60,780 nucleotides of DNA from Thermomicrobiales bacterium (GCA_023954495.1 JAMLIA010000010.1:1-60780), one strand, 5' to 3'; shown: positions 42,839-52,383, counted from the stretch's first letter. Numbers and translations: made by a program. Notes: generated from the letters alone by a model not told the origin.

Positions 42839-44175
42839 TGCGATGGCGTGCTCGGCAACAGCCGAAGACGAGTGTTCGCTATCATGATCCTGACTGGTGG
42901 CTCTTCGCCATTCTGCTGACGCTGGTGATGTTCGGCACGGTCATGATCTTCTCGGCTACCTTCCCGGAGACCGTCGGCGATGTCGGACTCAGTCAGTACA
43001 GCGGCCTGATACGCCAGCTTATCTACGTGCTGGTCGGCACAGCCGGGCTGTTGGTGGCGATGCAGGTGGATTACCACCGCTACGCGCGCTGGGCGGTGCA
43101 TGGCATGGCGGCGGTGCTGCTGGTGCTGGCGGCGCTGGTGCTGATCCCTGGGGTCGGCACTGAGGTGTATGGGGCGAAGGCGTGGATCTTCGTTGGACCG
43201 ATCTCAATCCAGCCGAGTGAGGTCGCCAAGTTGGCCATGATTCTCTACATGGCTGCCTGGTTCGCCGGCAAGGGCGGCAAGGTTCGCTCGGTGTCGTCGG
43301 GGCTGGCGCAGTTCTGCGTCGTCATGGGTTTGCTGATCGGGCTGTTGATGCTGGAGCCGGACCTCGGCACTGCATCGCTCGTGGCGACGATCGGCGTAGC
43401 GATGTTCTTCGTGGCCGGTGCAGCGCCAGTGCAATTTGCCGGGCTGCTGATTGTCGGTGCCATCGGCTTCCTGACGATGGCGCTGAGCGCGTCATACCGG
43501 CGCGACCGTCTGCTGCTGTTCCTCAATCCGGACTCTGACCTGAAGAATCTGGGCTGGCAGCTCTATCAGGCGCGCCTGGCGCTCGGTTCCGGCGGCCTGT
43601 TCGGTGTTGGTCTGGGAGCGAGCCGCCAGAAGTTTTCGTGGCTGCCCGCCGCACACAACGACGCGATCTTCGCCGTCATCGGCGAGGAGCTCGGGCTGAT
43701 CGGCTGCGCGGTTGTCGTCGGGCTCTTCGTGGCGCTGGGCTATCACGGCTACCGGATCGCGATGCGCGCGCCGGACACGTTCGGGACGCTGGTTGCGGTC
43801 GGCATTACAACCTGGCTGGTCTTCCAGGCGGCCTACAACATCGGCGGCGTGACGCTGGCGATCCCGTTCACCGGCATCCCACTGCCGTTCATTTCGGCAG
43901 GCGGCTCGTCACTTGTCGTGGCCATGACTGCCACCGGCATCCTGCTCAACATATCGAGACAGACGCTATCCGAGGCCGAGATGCGTCCGAGAGTGGTCGC
44001 TGTAGCTCAGCCAGTCGCGAATGTCCCAACGCCACCGACGCCGCAACCGCGTCGGCAGCATCCCGCACCGGCGCACTATCGCCGGGCGCGACGCACGACC
44101 AGTGTTGAGCGGCGACCGATAGAGGCGCGACCGCAACGGACGCAGGAGCGAGATTGGCCGGAGCCGTGGGAATGA
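42835..44175 (+). CDS. ftsW: SEDS-family lipid II polymerase FtsW
   Basis: This 446-residue SEDS glycosyltransferase works with FtsI at the septum. It has about ten hydrophobic segments. LGIGLGASRQKFSWLPAAHN-like loop 7, here GVGLGASRQKFSWLPAAHND, and FIGEELGLIG-type motif AVIGEELGLIG are present. GIPLPFISAGGSSL is the usual C-terminal signature. A Pro/Arg-rich cytosolic tail of about 65 residues follows. It overlaps murD and murC by ATGA. The next gene is murC; the murG normally between is absent. Confidence 0.93.
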   Translation: MMRWRARQQPKTSVRYHDPDWWLFAILLTLVMFGTVMIFSATFPETVGDVGLSQYSGLIRQLIYVLVGTAGLLVAMQVDYHRYARWAVHGMAAVLLVLAALVLIPGVGTEVYGAKAWIFVGPISIQPSEVAKLAMILYMAAWFAGKGGKVRSVSSGLAQFCVVMGLLIGLLMLEPDLGTASLVATIGVAMFFVAGAAPVQFAGLLIVGAIGFLTMALSASYRRDRLLLFLNPDSDLKNLGWQLYQARLALGSGGLFGVGLGASRQKFSWLPAAHNDAIFAVIGEELGLIGCAVVVGLFVALGYHGYRIAMRAPDTFGTLVAVGITTWLVFQAAYNIGGVTLAIPFTGIPLPFISAGGSSLVVAMTATGILLNISRQTLSEAEMRPRVVAVAQPVANVPTPPTPQPRRQHPAPAHYRRARRTTSVERRPIEARPQRTQERDWPEPWE

Positions 44176-45572
44176 GTCAGCGCGGACCATACGATCTGCA
44201 CGACGTTCAGTTGCCCGATCCACCGGCGCACGTCCATATGGTCGGCATCGGCGGGGTGGGTGTCAGCGGGCTGGCGCGCATGCTCGTCCGTCGTGGCTAC
44301 TCGGTGTCCGGCTCCGATATCAACGACTCGCCGATCGTTCGCGACTTGCGTGCCGAGGGGATACCTGTCGCAATCGGGCACGCCGCCGAGAATGTCGGTG
44401 ACGCTGATCTGGTTGTCATCACCGCAGCGCTAAAGCCGGATAATCCCGAACTGGTTGAGGCGGAGCGACATGGCATCCACGTCGTCAAACGTGCAGCAGT
44501 GCTGGGGTTGCTGGCGAATCCGGCTGTGTGTCTGGCCGTGGCGGGGTCGCACGGAAAGTCGACGACGTCCGGCATGGCTGCACTGGCGCTCGATCGCGCC
44601 GGCGTGCAGCCGTCGTTCGCCGTTGGTGCGACGGTGCGGGAGCTCGGCACGAACGCGCGACTGAGCGATGGACAGCATATCGTCGTCGAGGCTGATGAGT
44701 ACGATTACTCGTTCCTCTGGCTGCGCCCGCGTGTCGCGATCATCACCAACATCGAGCACGACCACCCCGACATCTTCGCTGACCTCGTCCAGATCCTCGA
44801 TGCGTTCGCTCGATTTGCGGACGGCATCGCACCCAACGGTACGGTGGTGCTTTCAGCCGAGGACGAAGGCTGTCGGGCGCTCCTGAAACGCATCGATCGC
44901 GACGCCTTCGCGCCCAGAATCGTGACATTTGGCGAGTCGGTTGGCGATTGGCGACTGAACACTGGAGCGGATGTTTCGACAGCGGTGTCGCCGTCCGGAC
45001 AGGTGTTCGAGTTGCGGCTGTCTGTGCCAGGTAGGCACAATCTGTTGAATGCGCTGGCGGTCCTGGCGTCTGCCGAGGGGCTTGGGCTGGAGCCGGATGC
45101 GCTGCTGGCGGGGCTGGCTGAGTTTGGCGGCGTCAGTCGTCGGTTCGAGGTGTGCCGGGACGACGAAATCGCGGTTGTGAGCGACTACGCGCACCACCCG
45201 ACCGAGATTGCGGCGACGATTGCGGCGGCGCGCGAACGCTTTCCAGATCGACGTATTGTCGCCGTCTTTCAGCCGCACACCTATTCGCGGACGCGCGCCT
45301 TGCTGGATGAGTTCGCCCACGCGCTCGACGCGGCTGATCAGGTGGTGCTGGCTGACATCTATCGAGCCAGAGAGGTTGATTCGCTCGGCGTCTCGTCGGG
45401 CGACATTGCGGCCAGGATGACGGCAGCGGTGCAAGTGGCGAGCGATCCAGCCGAGAGCGCGCAGGTGGTGCGCGAGATGCTGCGATCCGGAGATGTCGTG
45501 CTGGTCATGGGGGCCGGCGACATCTACCTGGCAGCCGAGACGCTGGCAGATACAGATACTTCACTCAACTGA
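44172..45572 (+). CDS. murC: UDP-MurNAc-L-alanine ligase
   Basis: This 466-residue Mur ligase adds L-Ala to UDP-MurNAc. HMVGIGGVGVSGLARMLVRRG is the N-terminal motif. VAGSHGKSTTSGMAAL is the P-loop, VEADEYDYSFL the family motif, and SDYAHHPTEIAATIAA contains the catalytic region. An in-frame TTG at 44154 lies inside ftsW; the ATG at 44172 makes the usual ATGA overlap. The following murB starts 50 bases downstream. Confidence 0.94.
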   Translation: MSQRGPYDLHDVQLPDPPAHVHMVGIGGVGVSGLARMLVRRGYSVSGSDINDSPIVRDLRAEGIPVAIGHAAENVGDADLVVITAALKPDNPELVEAERHGIHVVKRAAVLGLLANPAVCLAVAGSHGKSTTSGMAALALDRAGVQPSFAVGATVRELGTNARLSDGQHIVVEADEYDYSFLWLRPRVAIITNIEHDHPDIFADLVQILDAFARFADGIAPNGTVVLSAEDEGCRALLKRIDRDAFAPRIVTFGESVGDWRLNTGADVSTAVSPSGQVFELRLSVPGRHNLLNALAVLASAEGLGLEPDALLAGLAEFGGVSRRFEVCRDDEIAVVSDYAHHPTEIAATIAAARERFPDRRIVAVFQPHTYSRTRALLDEFAHALDAADQVVLADIYRAREVDSLGVSSGDIAARMTAAVQVASDPAESAQVVREMLRSGDVVLVMGAGDIYLAAETLADTDTSLN

Positions 45573-45622
45573 CCGGAGGATCACGCGACGCGACCTCTCC
45601 GGCGGAAGGCAGGCGAACGACA

Positions 45623-46591
45623 ATGAGCGCACGAGGGCGAGTCAAGGGCGCCCCGCCGATAGAGGTGACCGAGGGCGACGTAACCATCGCGATCCAGCCG
45701 GAAGCACGCACCGACCTGTACAACACGTTCCGCGTCGGCGGGCCGGCGGATTACCTGGTCCGGGCCGGCAGCGCCGAGCAGATCGGGCTCGCCTTGCGCT
45801 GGGCTCGCGAGCGGTCGCTGCCGATCACGATCTTCGGTGGTGGCTCGAACATGCTGGTGAGTGACCGCGGCATACGCGGTCTGGTCATCGTCGTCCGCCG
45901 TCCTGGTAAGGACGCTGAAGCGGGCCTGGAAGTGGTACAGGAGACGGACAACGACGTTCTCGTCCGCGTGCCGGCCGCCGCGCCGTCCAACTGGTTCGGA
46001 CGGACGGCAGCCGAGCGCGGCTGGGCCGGTCTGGCCTGGCTGGTGGGCCTGCCCGGCAACGTCGGCGGCGCTGTGGTCAACAACGCCGGTGCCCACGGCG
46101 GCGAGATCAAGGACTATCTCGTCTCGCTGCGGGTGGTCGGCGCAGACGGCGTACTGGTCGAGCACGATCGTGAGTGGCTCCAGCCGCGCTATCGCGGCAC
46201 GCGCCTGAAATATCCCGAGGACGACGATGTCCTGGTCGTCGTTGACGCGACATTCCGCTTCGCGAAGGGCTCACCGAACGAGCTGACGCGCGAAGCTGAC
46301 GAGTATGCCGACTACCGGCACCGGACGCAACCGACGGGCGCGTGTGCCGGATCGATCTTCAAGAACCCTGAAGGTGACTTCTCGGGTCGATTGATCGAGG
46401 CGGCTGGCTTGAAGGGCACGCGGGTTGGTGGTGCCACTGTCTCGACGAAGCACGCCAATTTCATCGTCAACGATGCGAAGGGTTCCGCCGCAGACATCGT
46501 CGAGCTGATCCGCGTTGTGCAGGCGGAAGTGCGGCGGCAGACCGGCGTGCAGCTCGACCCCGAGGTCGAGCGGATTGGAGACTGGACATGA
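45623..46591 (+). CDS. murB: UDP-N-acetylenolpyruvoylglucosamine reductase
   Basis: This 322-residue FAD-dependent reductase makes UDP-MurNAc. [13 protein letters not shown] and [21 protein letters not shown] are FAD-binding segments. [39 protein letters not shown] with the catalytic Ser, and [10 protein letters not shown] follow; this is a type II-like MurB. Its start lies 50 bases after murC, the first non-overlapping pair within the murein genes. The stop overlaps ddl (ATGA). Confidence 0.93.
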   Translation: MSARGRVKGAPPIEVTEGDVTIAIQPEARTDLYNTFRVGGPADYLVRAGSAEQIGLALRWARERSLPITIFGGGSNMLVSDRGIRGLVIVVRRPGKDAEAGLEVVQETDNDVLVRVPAAAPSNWFGRTAAERGWAGLAWLVGLPGNVGGAVVNNAGAHGGEIKDYLVSLRVVGADGVLVEHDREWLQPRYRGTRLKYPEDDDVLVVVDATFRFAKGSPNELTREADEYADYRHRTQPTGACAGSIFKNPEGDFSGRLIEAAGLKGTRVGGATVSTKHANFIVNDAKGSAADIVELIRVVQAEVRRQTGVQLDPEVERIGDWT

Positions 46592-47718
46592 CCCAAGCCA
46601 GACGCGTTCGCGTCGGGGTTGTCTTCGGCGGTCGTTCGGGCGAGCACGACGTGTCACTGCGCTCGGCGCAGACGGTGATGGCGGCGCTTGAGGCTGCGGG
46701 ACACGACGTTGTGCCGATCGGCGTCAGTCGCCAGGGGGCCTGGCTCACCAGTGGCGACCCGATGGGTGAGCTGCAAGCCCAGTCGCCACTGTTTGCGCTG
46801 CCCTCCGGCGAGCGGCAGCGCGGCTCGGTTCTCGATGAGGTCGAGAACCTGGCGCTGTCGGCGCAGAAATCTGGCGAAGTTGCCGTAATCCCGGCCAACG
46901 GCTGGGCCGGCAGCATCGACGTCATCTTCCCCGTTTTGCACGGGCCGATGGGCGAGGACGGCACCGTTCAGGGCCTCTTCGAGCTGGCTGGTCTGCCCTA
47001 CGTCGGCGCGGGAGTGATGGCGTCTGCCGTAGCGATGGACAAGTCGGTCGCCAAGCAGATCATGGCGCAGTCCGGACTGCCGCAGGCACCGTGGCTGACG
47101 GTCCTGCGCAAGGAGTGGGCGCGTTTCCCGGATGCGGTCATCGCTGATGTTGAGCGTGAGCTGGGCTATCCCTGCTTCGTGAAGCCGGCGAACCTCGGGT
47201 CCAGCGTCGGCGTCTCGAAGGTCAACGACGTGAACGAGCTGGCCGCTGCGATGGCCGAAGCGGGTCGACACGATCGCAAGATCCTGATCGAGAAGGGCAT
47301 CAACGCGCGCGAGCTAGAGGTGTCGGTGCTGGGCAATGACGAGCCAGTCGCCTCAGTCGTTGGCGAGGTCATCCCTGGCCACGACTTCTATGACTACGAA
47401 GATAAGTACGTTGACGATTCTTCGCAGCTTCTCATTCCCGCGCCGATCCCGGACGAGGTGTCCGAAGAAGTGCGCGGGTTGGCTGTTCGTGCGTTCAAAA
47501 TGCTGGACTGCGCCGGTATGGCTCGCGTCGATTTCTTCCTCGAACGCGACACCATGCGGGTCCTGCTGAACGAGGTCAACACGATCCCCGGCTTTACCGG
47601 CATCAGCATGTACCCAAAGCTCTGGGAGGCGACCGGCGTGCCGATAGCGGATCTGGTGCGGCAGCTGGTTGATCTGGCAATCGAGCGCCATGAGGAGCAA
47701 CGGGGTGGCGGTGCCTGA
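46588..47718 (+). CDS. ddl: D-alanine-D-alanine ligase
   Basis: This 376-residue ATP-grasp enzyme makes the D-Ala-D-Ala used by MurF. VVFGGRSGEHDVSLRSAQ is the N-terminal signature. PCFVKPANLGSSVGVSKV binds ATP and NEVNTIPGFTGISMYP binds metal. FYDYEDKYVDDSSQL contains the Tyr that favours D-Ala over D-lactate. It overlaps murB by ATGA. FtsQ begins at GTG 47705 inside its 3' end. Confidence 0.94.
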   Translation: MTQARRVRVGVVFGGRSGEHDVSLRSAQTVMAALEAAGHDVVPIGVSRQGAWLTSGDPMGELQAQSPLFALPSGERQRGSVLDEVENLALSAQKSGEVAVIPANGWAGSIDVIFPVLHGPMGEDGTVQGLFELAGLPYVGAGVMASAVAMDKSVAKQIMAQSGLPQAPWLTVLRKEWARFPDAVIADVERELGYPCFVKPANLGSSVGVSKVNDVNELAAAMAEAGRHDRKILIEKGINARELEVSVLGNDEPVASVVGEVIPGHDFYDYEDKYVDDSSQLLIPAPIPDEVSEEVRGLAVRAFKMLDCAGMARVDFFLERDTMRVLLNEVNTIPGFTGISMYPKLWEATGVPIADLVRQLVDLAIERHEEQRGGGA

Positions 47719-48454
47719 GCCGCAGCCTGCTGCGGCGATGCCCGGCGCACCGGTGCGTGAGCGCAGTCCGCAGCGCATCGGCATGTTGCGCAGTGGTCGG
47801 ATTCCGGCTGCGGTCATCGTTGTCGCCTGCGGCATCCTGCTGTATGGCTTTCTGCTGTCGGGTGACTTCCTGGTGGCGTCGGTCGTGGTGCGCGGCGTGG
47901 AGCTGGGTGATCCGGCCGAGGTCGCGACGACTGCGGATGCCATCGGTGAGCCGATCTTCAGCATTGATGCCGGGGCGGCGGCGGACCGTGTTGCGCTGCT
48001 GCCGTATGTTGAGCACGTCAGCGTCCGGACGAGCTTTCCAGACAAGGTCACGATTGCCGTTATCGAACGCCAGCCGGTCGTCGCCTGGAAGACAGGCGAC
48101 AGCATCGCGCTGATCGATCAGCGCGGTCATGTCCTGACCGACAGTCGACCGCTCCCCGATGGTTTGCCCAGCGTCATCAACGAGCTGGAAGCACCGAGCG
48201 TGGGGCAGACGCTCGATCCAGCGATTGTCGCGTCCGTCATTGCCGCTGCCGATACGCTTGGTGAGGTTGCCGATGCGTTGCGCTGGACGACCGACGACGG
48301 CCTGGTCGCTGCCTTGCGCGACGATCGCCAGGTCATCTTCGGCTCGCCGGATCGTATGCCGATGAAGCTCGCCGTCTATCAGACCGTTGCAGCCGGTGGG
48401 TCGGTCTGGGAAGTCCTGGACTTGCGCGAACCGGACCGTCCGTACTATAAGTAG
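47705..48454 (+). CDS. ftsQ: FtsQ/DivIB-type division protein with POTRA domain
   Basis: This 249-residue protein has a short cytoplasmic head, one transmembrane helix (about residues 34-54) and a POTRA domain beginning VASVVVRGVELGD. PYVEHVSVRTSFPDKVTIAVIERQPVVAW is the typical FtsQ core. The stop comes early: only about 80 residues lie after the POTRA domain. GAGGAG at 47692-47697 precedes GTG 47705 by seven bases; earlier in-frame ATGs lie deeper in ddl. It interacts with FtsL in other bacteria, so a broken ftsL matters here. Confidence 0.85.
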   Translation: MAVPEPQPAAAMPGAPVRERSPQRIGMLRSGRIPAAVIVVACGILLYGFLLSGDFLVASVVVRGVELGDPAEVATTADAIGEPIFSIDAGAAADRVALLPYVEHVSVRTSFPDKVTIAVIERQPVVAWKTGDSIALIDQRGHVLTDSRPLPDGLPSVINELEAPSVGQTLDPAIVASVIAAADTLGEVADALRWTTDDGLVAALRDDRQVIFGSPDRMPMKLAVYQTVAAGGSVWEVLDLREPDRPYYK

Positions 48455-48589
48455 GGACAGTGTACGTACAGTGTGGTACGATGGTATCAGGCGGCTCTGT
48501 ACGAGGAATGGTGATGGGCATCATCGTCATGTGACGAAGGGAACGCATTTGCCCGTGCCGCGAAACGAGGAACGACCGGAGTAGCAGCC

Positions 48590-49930
48590 GTGCCTGACCA
48601 GTTTATCGTCGGTATCGACATCGGCTCGAGCAAGCTCTGCTCGGCCGTGGCGCTCCGCGATCCGGAGGGCGGGGTGCGGTACGTCGGCCATGGCAGTACC
48701 GCGTCCGGTGGATTGCGTGCCGGTGAAGTATCCGACCCCGAGTCCCTTGGCGCAGCATTGCGTCGCGCCGTTGAAGAGGCGCGCTATCTCATTGGCGTCA
48801 ATGTTGAGGATGTCGTCGCAACGATTGCTGGCGCTCGCATCCAGACGCTTGAGCGCATGGGCGGCGTCGACATCGACGGCAGCCGACCAGTTGCGGCACG
48901 CGATATTCGGCGTGCGCTGGACGATGCGCGCGGTCGTGATCCGGACGGCATGGCGACGATCCATCGGGTCGTGCGCGCGTTTGCTGTTGATGGCGAGCCG
49001 GTTGACGATCCGTCTGGACGCTACGGTCGGCGGCTGGATGTCTGGACGCGCGACTTCGCGGTGCAGACCGTAATCACCGAGGGGCTGCGTCGAGCTGCAG
49101 ATCTCGCTGGCATTCGCGTGCATACGCTCGTGCCGACTGGCGTTGCTGTTGCCGCCGCCGTGACATCCCAGACGGAGCGTGACGCCGGGATCGCCGTCGT
49201 CGATATCGGCAGCGCGACGACGGATATTGCTGCCTATCTCGGTGGTGAGCTGCAGCACCTGGTCTCGTTCCCGCTCGGTGGCCACCACATCACCGCCGAT
49301 GTTGCCTCGATTCTGGAGATCCCGATTGAGGAGGCCGACCGGCTGAAGATTGAGCACGGCGCGATCAGCGAAGACGTTGACGAAGAGCTGATCGACTGGT
49401 CGCCGCGCACGATCGCCGCGCTGCAACGGCAGGCGAAGTACGGCAATCTGCCTGGCTCAGCGGTGCGGTCGATCACTGCCGCCCGGACGGTGCAGATCAT
49501 CGATCAGGTCAAGGCGACGCTCGACGATCTGGACGACACACGGCGCTTGCGGGCCGGTGTTGTGCTGACCGGCGGTACGGCGCAGTTGACCGGCATCGTC
49601 GATATCACGCGGGCGATTATGGGGACGGCCGTGCGTGAGGGGCACGTGCTCCCGGGTGGCGGCTTCCCCAGTATTGGGGATCCCGGCGTCAGCTCTGCGG
49701 TCGGCCTGATCCGCTACGTGACTGGCAGATCGGTAGGGATGTCGCCGACGCGGCAACGGAGCCCGGCGACGGCCGGCATCGTGCATCCGCTGGTAATGAA
49801 TCCGCTCGCTGGAGGCGCTACAATTGACGTAACGCGCCGACAGCGAACACGGCAACCGAACCAGCGGGGCTGGGGCACGATTGTGAAGGGCTGGGTGCGA
49901 GAGTTTATTCCGGTCAGTCCGGCCGACTAA
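48590..49930 (+). CDS. ftsA: Cell division protein FtsA
   Basis: This 446-residue actin-like protein anchors FtsZ to the membrane. VGIDIGSSKLCSAVA is the phosphate-1 loop. AVVDIGSATTDIAAYLGG is phosphate-2, and VVLTGGTAQLTGIVDI the adenosine motif. The C-terminal GWGTIVKGWVREFIP is an amphipathic helix like the membrane-targeting sequence. A 135-base gap after ftsQ lies before its GTG, so it may have its own promoter (TACGAT near 48476 is a possible -10). ftsZ follows after 81 bases. Confidence 0.94.
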   Translation: MPDQFIVGIDIGSSKLCSAVALRDPEGGVRYVGHGSTASGGLRAGEVSDPESLGAALRRAVEEARYLIGVNVEDVVATIAGARIQTLERMGGVDIDGSRPVAARDIRRALDDARGRDPDGMATIHRVVRAFAVDGEPVDDPSGRYGRRLDVWTRDFAVQTVITEGLRRAADLAGIRVHTLVPTGVAVAAAVTSQTERDAGIAVVDIGSATTDIAAYLGGELQHLVSFPLGGHHITADVASILEIPIEEADRLKIEHGAISEDVDEELIDWSPRTIAALQRQAKYGNLPGSAVRSITAARTVQIIDQVKATLDDLDDTRRLRAGVVLTGGTAQLTGIVDITRAIMGTAVREGHVLPGGGFPSIGDPGVSSAVGLIRYVTGRSVGMSPTRQRSPATAGIVHPLVMNPLAGGATIDVTRRQRTRQPNQRGWGTIVKGWVREFIPVSPAD

Positions 49931-50011
49931 CACCACATCAAGCCGGCGCCAGGTGCGCCAACTGGATTGTGACCTGACCGAATGCGGCAGGGTAGCCCGG
50001 AGGGAAAGCGC

Positions 50012-51121
50012 ATGTTTGACGGGCACGAGGACGAATACGCAGCGAATTTCGCGAGGATTAAGGTTGTAGGCGTCGGCGGCGGTGGTGGCAACGCCGTTAA
50101 CCGCATGATCGAATCCGCAGTTGATGGCGTCGAGTTCGTCGCGATTAACACCGACGCGCAGATGCTGATCAACTCCAACGCGCCGATCACGCTGCGCATT
50201 GGCGACAAGCTCACGAAGGGGCTTGGCGCTGGCGGGCGGCCTGAGGTCGGCGAGCGCGCAGCCGAAGAGAGCATGGAGACGCTGGCCGAGGTCATTCGCG
50301 GCGCAGACATGGTCTTCATCACCGCCGGTATGGGCGGTGGCACCGGTAGTGGCGCATCACCGATCGTAGCCAAACTCGCTCGCGAGTCCGGCGCACTGAC
50401 GGTTGGCGTCGTGACCAAGCCGTTCGACTTCGAGGGTGCGAAGCGCCGTCGGGTCGCGGATGAGTCGATCGCTACGCTGCGCGAGCATGTCGATGCGTTG
50501 ATCACGATTCCGAACCAGCGCCTGATGCAGATGGTCGATCCGAAGACGCCCTTCTCGGAAGCCTTCCGCATCGCCGATGACGTGCTGCGGCAAGGTATCC
50601 AGGGCATCTCCGACCTGATCGTGAAGCCGGGCATGATTAACCTCGACTTCGCCGACGTCAAGACGATCATGCGTGACGCGGGTTCGGCGCTGATGGCGAT
50701 CGGCCACGGCGGCGGTGACAGCCGCACCACCGATGCTGCCCGGATGGCGATCGAGAGCCCGCTGCTGGAGATGAGCATCGACGGCGCAACCGGCGTGCTC
50801 TACAACATCGCCGCCAGCAGTGACCTGACGATCTCCGAGGTTGGCGAGGCGGCCGAGATCATCCGGCAGGCAGCAGACGACGACGCCGAAATCATCTTCG
50901 GTACGTCGATCGACGAGTCGCTAGGCCGCGATGTGACGATTACACTGATCGCGACCGGCTTCCAGGGAGCGCGACCGACGCGCCAGCGACCGCGCGAGGA
51001 GCGTTCCGAGCGCCGCTCGCAGCGAGCTCTGGAAGGCAGCGCGCCGCCACGAACGCCGGTGCTGCCGGACGACGAGTGGGCCGAGCCTGCTATTCTGCGA
51101 TTCCTGCGCGAGCGCCAGTAG
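50012..51121 (+). CDS. ftsZ: Cell division GTPase FtsZ
   Basis: This 369-residue tubulin homologue forms the division ring. [17 protein letters not shown] begins the GTPase domain. [10 protein letters not shown] is the tubulin signature (the usual T-A-A-P tail is S-A-S-P here). The C-terminal linker from about 318 is Arg-rich, and the last residues [13 protein letters not shown] form the conserved tail that binds FtsA. The open frame starts at 49982, but GGAGGG eight bases before the ATG at 50012 sets the start. No sepF or ylm genes follow. Confidence 0.95.
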   Translation: MFDGHEDEYAANFARIKVVGVGGGGGNAVNRMIESAVDGVEFVAINTDAQMLINSNAPITLRIGDKLTKGLGAGGRPEVGERAAEESMETLAEVIRGADMVFITAGMGGGTGSGASPIVAKLARESGALTVGVVTKPFDFEGAKRRRVADESIATLREHVDALITIPNQRLMQMVDPKTPFSEAFRIADDVLRQGIQGISDLIVKPGMINLDFADVKTIMRDAGSALMAIGHGGGDSRTTDAARMAIESPLLEMSIDGATGVLYNIAASSDLTISEVGEAAEIIRQAADDDAEIIFGTSIDESLGRDVTITLIATGFQGARPTRQRPREERSERRSQRALEGSAPPRTPVLPDDEWAEPAILRFLRERQ

Positions 51122-51170
51122 GCTCGTTCGCGCGACGACGCGATGATATGAAGCGGACTGGAGCGTGGCG

Positions 51171-51233
51171 ATGATTGAGATCGCGATGATCTGGTTCGCT
51201 TCTTTCGTTATTCCCGGCGAGGGGGAGCAATGA
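51171..51233 (+). CDS. Possible 20-aa leader peptide coupled to nrdR
   Basis: An ATG after GGAGCG opens a 20-codon frame (MIEIAMIWFASFVIPGEGEQ) whose TGA overlaps the nrdR ATG as ATGA. The peptide is hydrophobic in its middle. Its own ribosome-binding site and exact overlap suggest translation could feed into nrdR. No regulatory amino-acid run is seen, and chance cannot be excluded. Confidence 0.3.
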   Translation: MIEIAMIWFASFVIPGEGEQ

Positions 51234-51706
51234 AGTGTCCGTTCTGTGGCAAACCGGACTCGCGCGTTGTCGATTCACGCGATGTACGCGAAGGCGAGTC
51301 CGTCCGCCGTCGCCGGGAATGTGCTGTCTGCGGTCGGCGCTTCACGACCTACGAGAAGGTCGAGGCGCGCGAGTTGATCGTCGTCAAGCGCGACGGTCGC
51401 CGCGAGCCGTTTTCTCCACGTAAGCTCACCGACAAGCTGCTGATCGCGCTAACTAAGCGGCCAGTGCCGATGGAGTCGGTCGAGAGCATCGTCCGCGAGA
51501 TCGAGACCGAGCTGCTCGACCGGAATGTCAGCGAGGTGTCGAGCACCGACATTGGCGAGCTGGTTCTGGCCAAGCTCAAGGAGCTCGACCACATCGCCTA
51601 CATCCGCTTCGCCTCGGTCTACCGCGAGTTCCGCGACCTCGATGACTGGCGGCGCGAGATGGCGTCGCTCGACACGGCACGTGGGGCGGTGGATGAGTCG
51701 GCCTGA
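51230..51706 (+). CDS. nrdR: Ribonucleotide reductase repressor NrdR
   Basis: This 158-residue repressor controls nrd genes. Zinc ribbon Cys residues are C3, C6, C31 and C34 (MKCPFCG, ECAVCGRRF). The ATP-cone domain follows from about residue 49, starting with VVKRDGRREPF. It senses ATP/dATP. GAGGGGGAG precedes the ATG. It lies downstream of ftsZ in an order common in Chloroflexota and Firmicutes, although it is not a cell-wall gene. Confidence 0.94.
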   Translation: MKCPFCGKPDSRVVDSRDVREGESVRRRRECAVCGRRFTTYEKVEARELIVVKRDGRREPFSPRKLTDKLLIALTKRPVPMESVESIVREIETELLDRNVSEVSSTDIGELVLAKLKELDHIAYIRFASVYREFRDLDDWRREMASLDTARGAVDESA

Positions 51707-51766
51707 CGGCCGACGCGCCCACGGCGGCCCGATAGGCAGTCGGATTGGGCACGACCGCCGCATCCA

Positions 51767-51832
51767 TTCCCCAAATTCCTGATTCCCGATCCTATACGGA
51801 TCAAGGAATCGGGAACTCAGGAACTTGGGGAA
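51767..51832. repeat. Palindromic repeat, left copy
   Basis: The arms TTCCCCAAATTCC...CCCGAT and ATCGGG...TTGGGGAA pair almost fully, around a CTATACGG centre. Within it, 51773-51817 matches the inverted copy at 52264-52308 at 41 of 45 positions. Confidence 0.75.
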
Positions 51833-51886
51833 CGACGCGATCCCGTGGTGCCGGACGACATCCCGGGTCGGTAGCCAACCTTTTGT

Positions 51887-52070
51887 CCTGTCATCTCGAG
51901 GCCGCAGCCGAGAGATCTCCCCCGGCCTCATACCGACGAGCGCAGCCTCGCCCCTGCCCCTTCCTCTGTCATCCTGAACGAAGTGAAGGATCCGCTCATC
52001 CCCGTCTGACAGCCTCAAACGAGTGGGAGATCTTTCGCTGCCGGGTGCCCTCCGGGCGACAGATGACAGG
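51887..52070. repeat. TGTCAT repeat pair with inner repeat
   Basis: The left arm starts CCTGTCATCTCGAGG at 51887 and contains GAGAGATCTCCC. The right arm contains GGGAGATCTTTCGC and ends AGATGACAGG at 52070. Nested between, CTGTCATCCTGAACGAAG with GGATC (51966-52012) is a related but distinct unit. The outer pair resembles the 14552-14642 repeat in layout. Confidence 0.7.
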
Positions 52071-52122
52071 ACAAATTGGTGGCTGCCGCCTTCAACGATC
52101 GGACAATCTGACGTTGACGACC

Positions 52123-52198
52123 CACTGAACGGAGTGAACGATCCGTTCCCCCGTCCGACCGCCGGGAGACTTCTCGCGTGCGCACTCGAAATGACAGG
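52123..52198. repeat. Further TGTCAT-family unit
   Basis: Starts CACTGAACGGAGTGAACGATC, resembling the inner unit, and ends CGGGAGACTTCTCGC...TCGAAATGACAGG, resembling the right arm of the 14552 repeat. It looks like a hybrid of the two arms, left by recombination or successive insertions. Confidence 0.6.
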
Positions 52199-52263
52199 AA
52201 GCGGGGGCTGGTGCATAGCCGAAACGCAGCACCTACGAACTGGCTCATGCTCCTGAATGCCAG

Positions 52264-52308
52264 AATTCCCGATTTCTTGATTCCTATAGGATCGGGAATC
52301 AGGAATTT
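52264..52308. repeat. Inverted second copy of the 45-bp unit
   Basis: The complement of this stretch begins AAATTCCTGATTCCCGATCC, identical to the unit at 51773 for its first 24 bases. Only four of 45 positions differ. The two copies are 446 bases apart in opposite directions and flank the TGTCAT-family repeats. Confidence 0.8.
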
Positions 52309-52383
52309 GCGTTTGTCAGTATTGGCGTCGCTGTGTCCGCGACCGTGTAGGATGTGGCGAAGAATCGGCCCTGCAGGAGGATG

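Larger units (their letters stand above)
51707..52383. other. 677-bp intergenic repeat region
   Basis: No gene is seen between nrdR and the papain-fold gene. The whole space is made of repeats: a 45-bp unit and its inverted copy near the two ends and several TGTCAT-ended arms between. Each is annotated separately. Open frames crossing the palindromes were not called. Confidence 0.7.

Noticed and set aside
51881-52200. Repeat region as a CRISPR array
   Set aside because: The repeats are palindromic, unequal in length and irregularly spaced, with no constant spacer size and no cas gene near.
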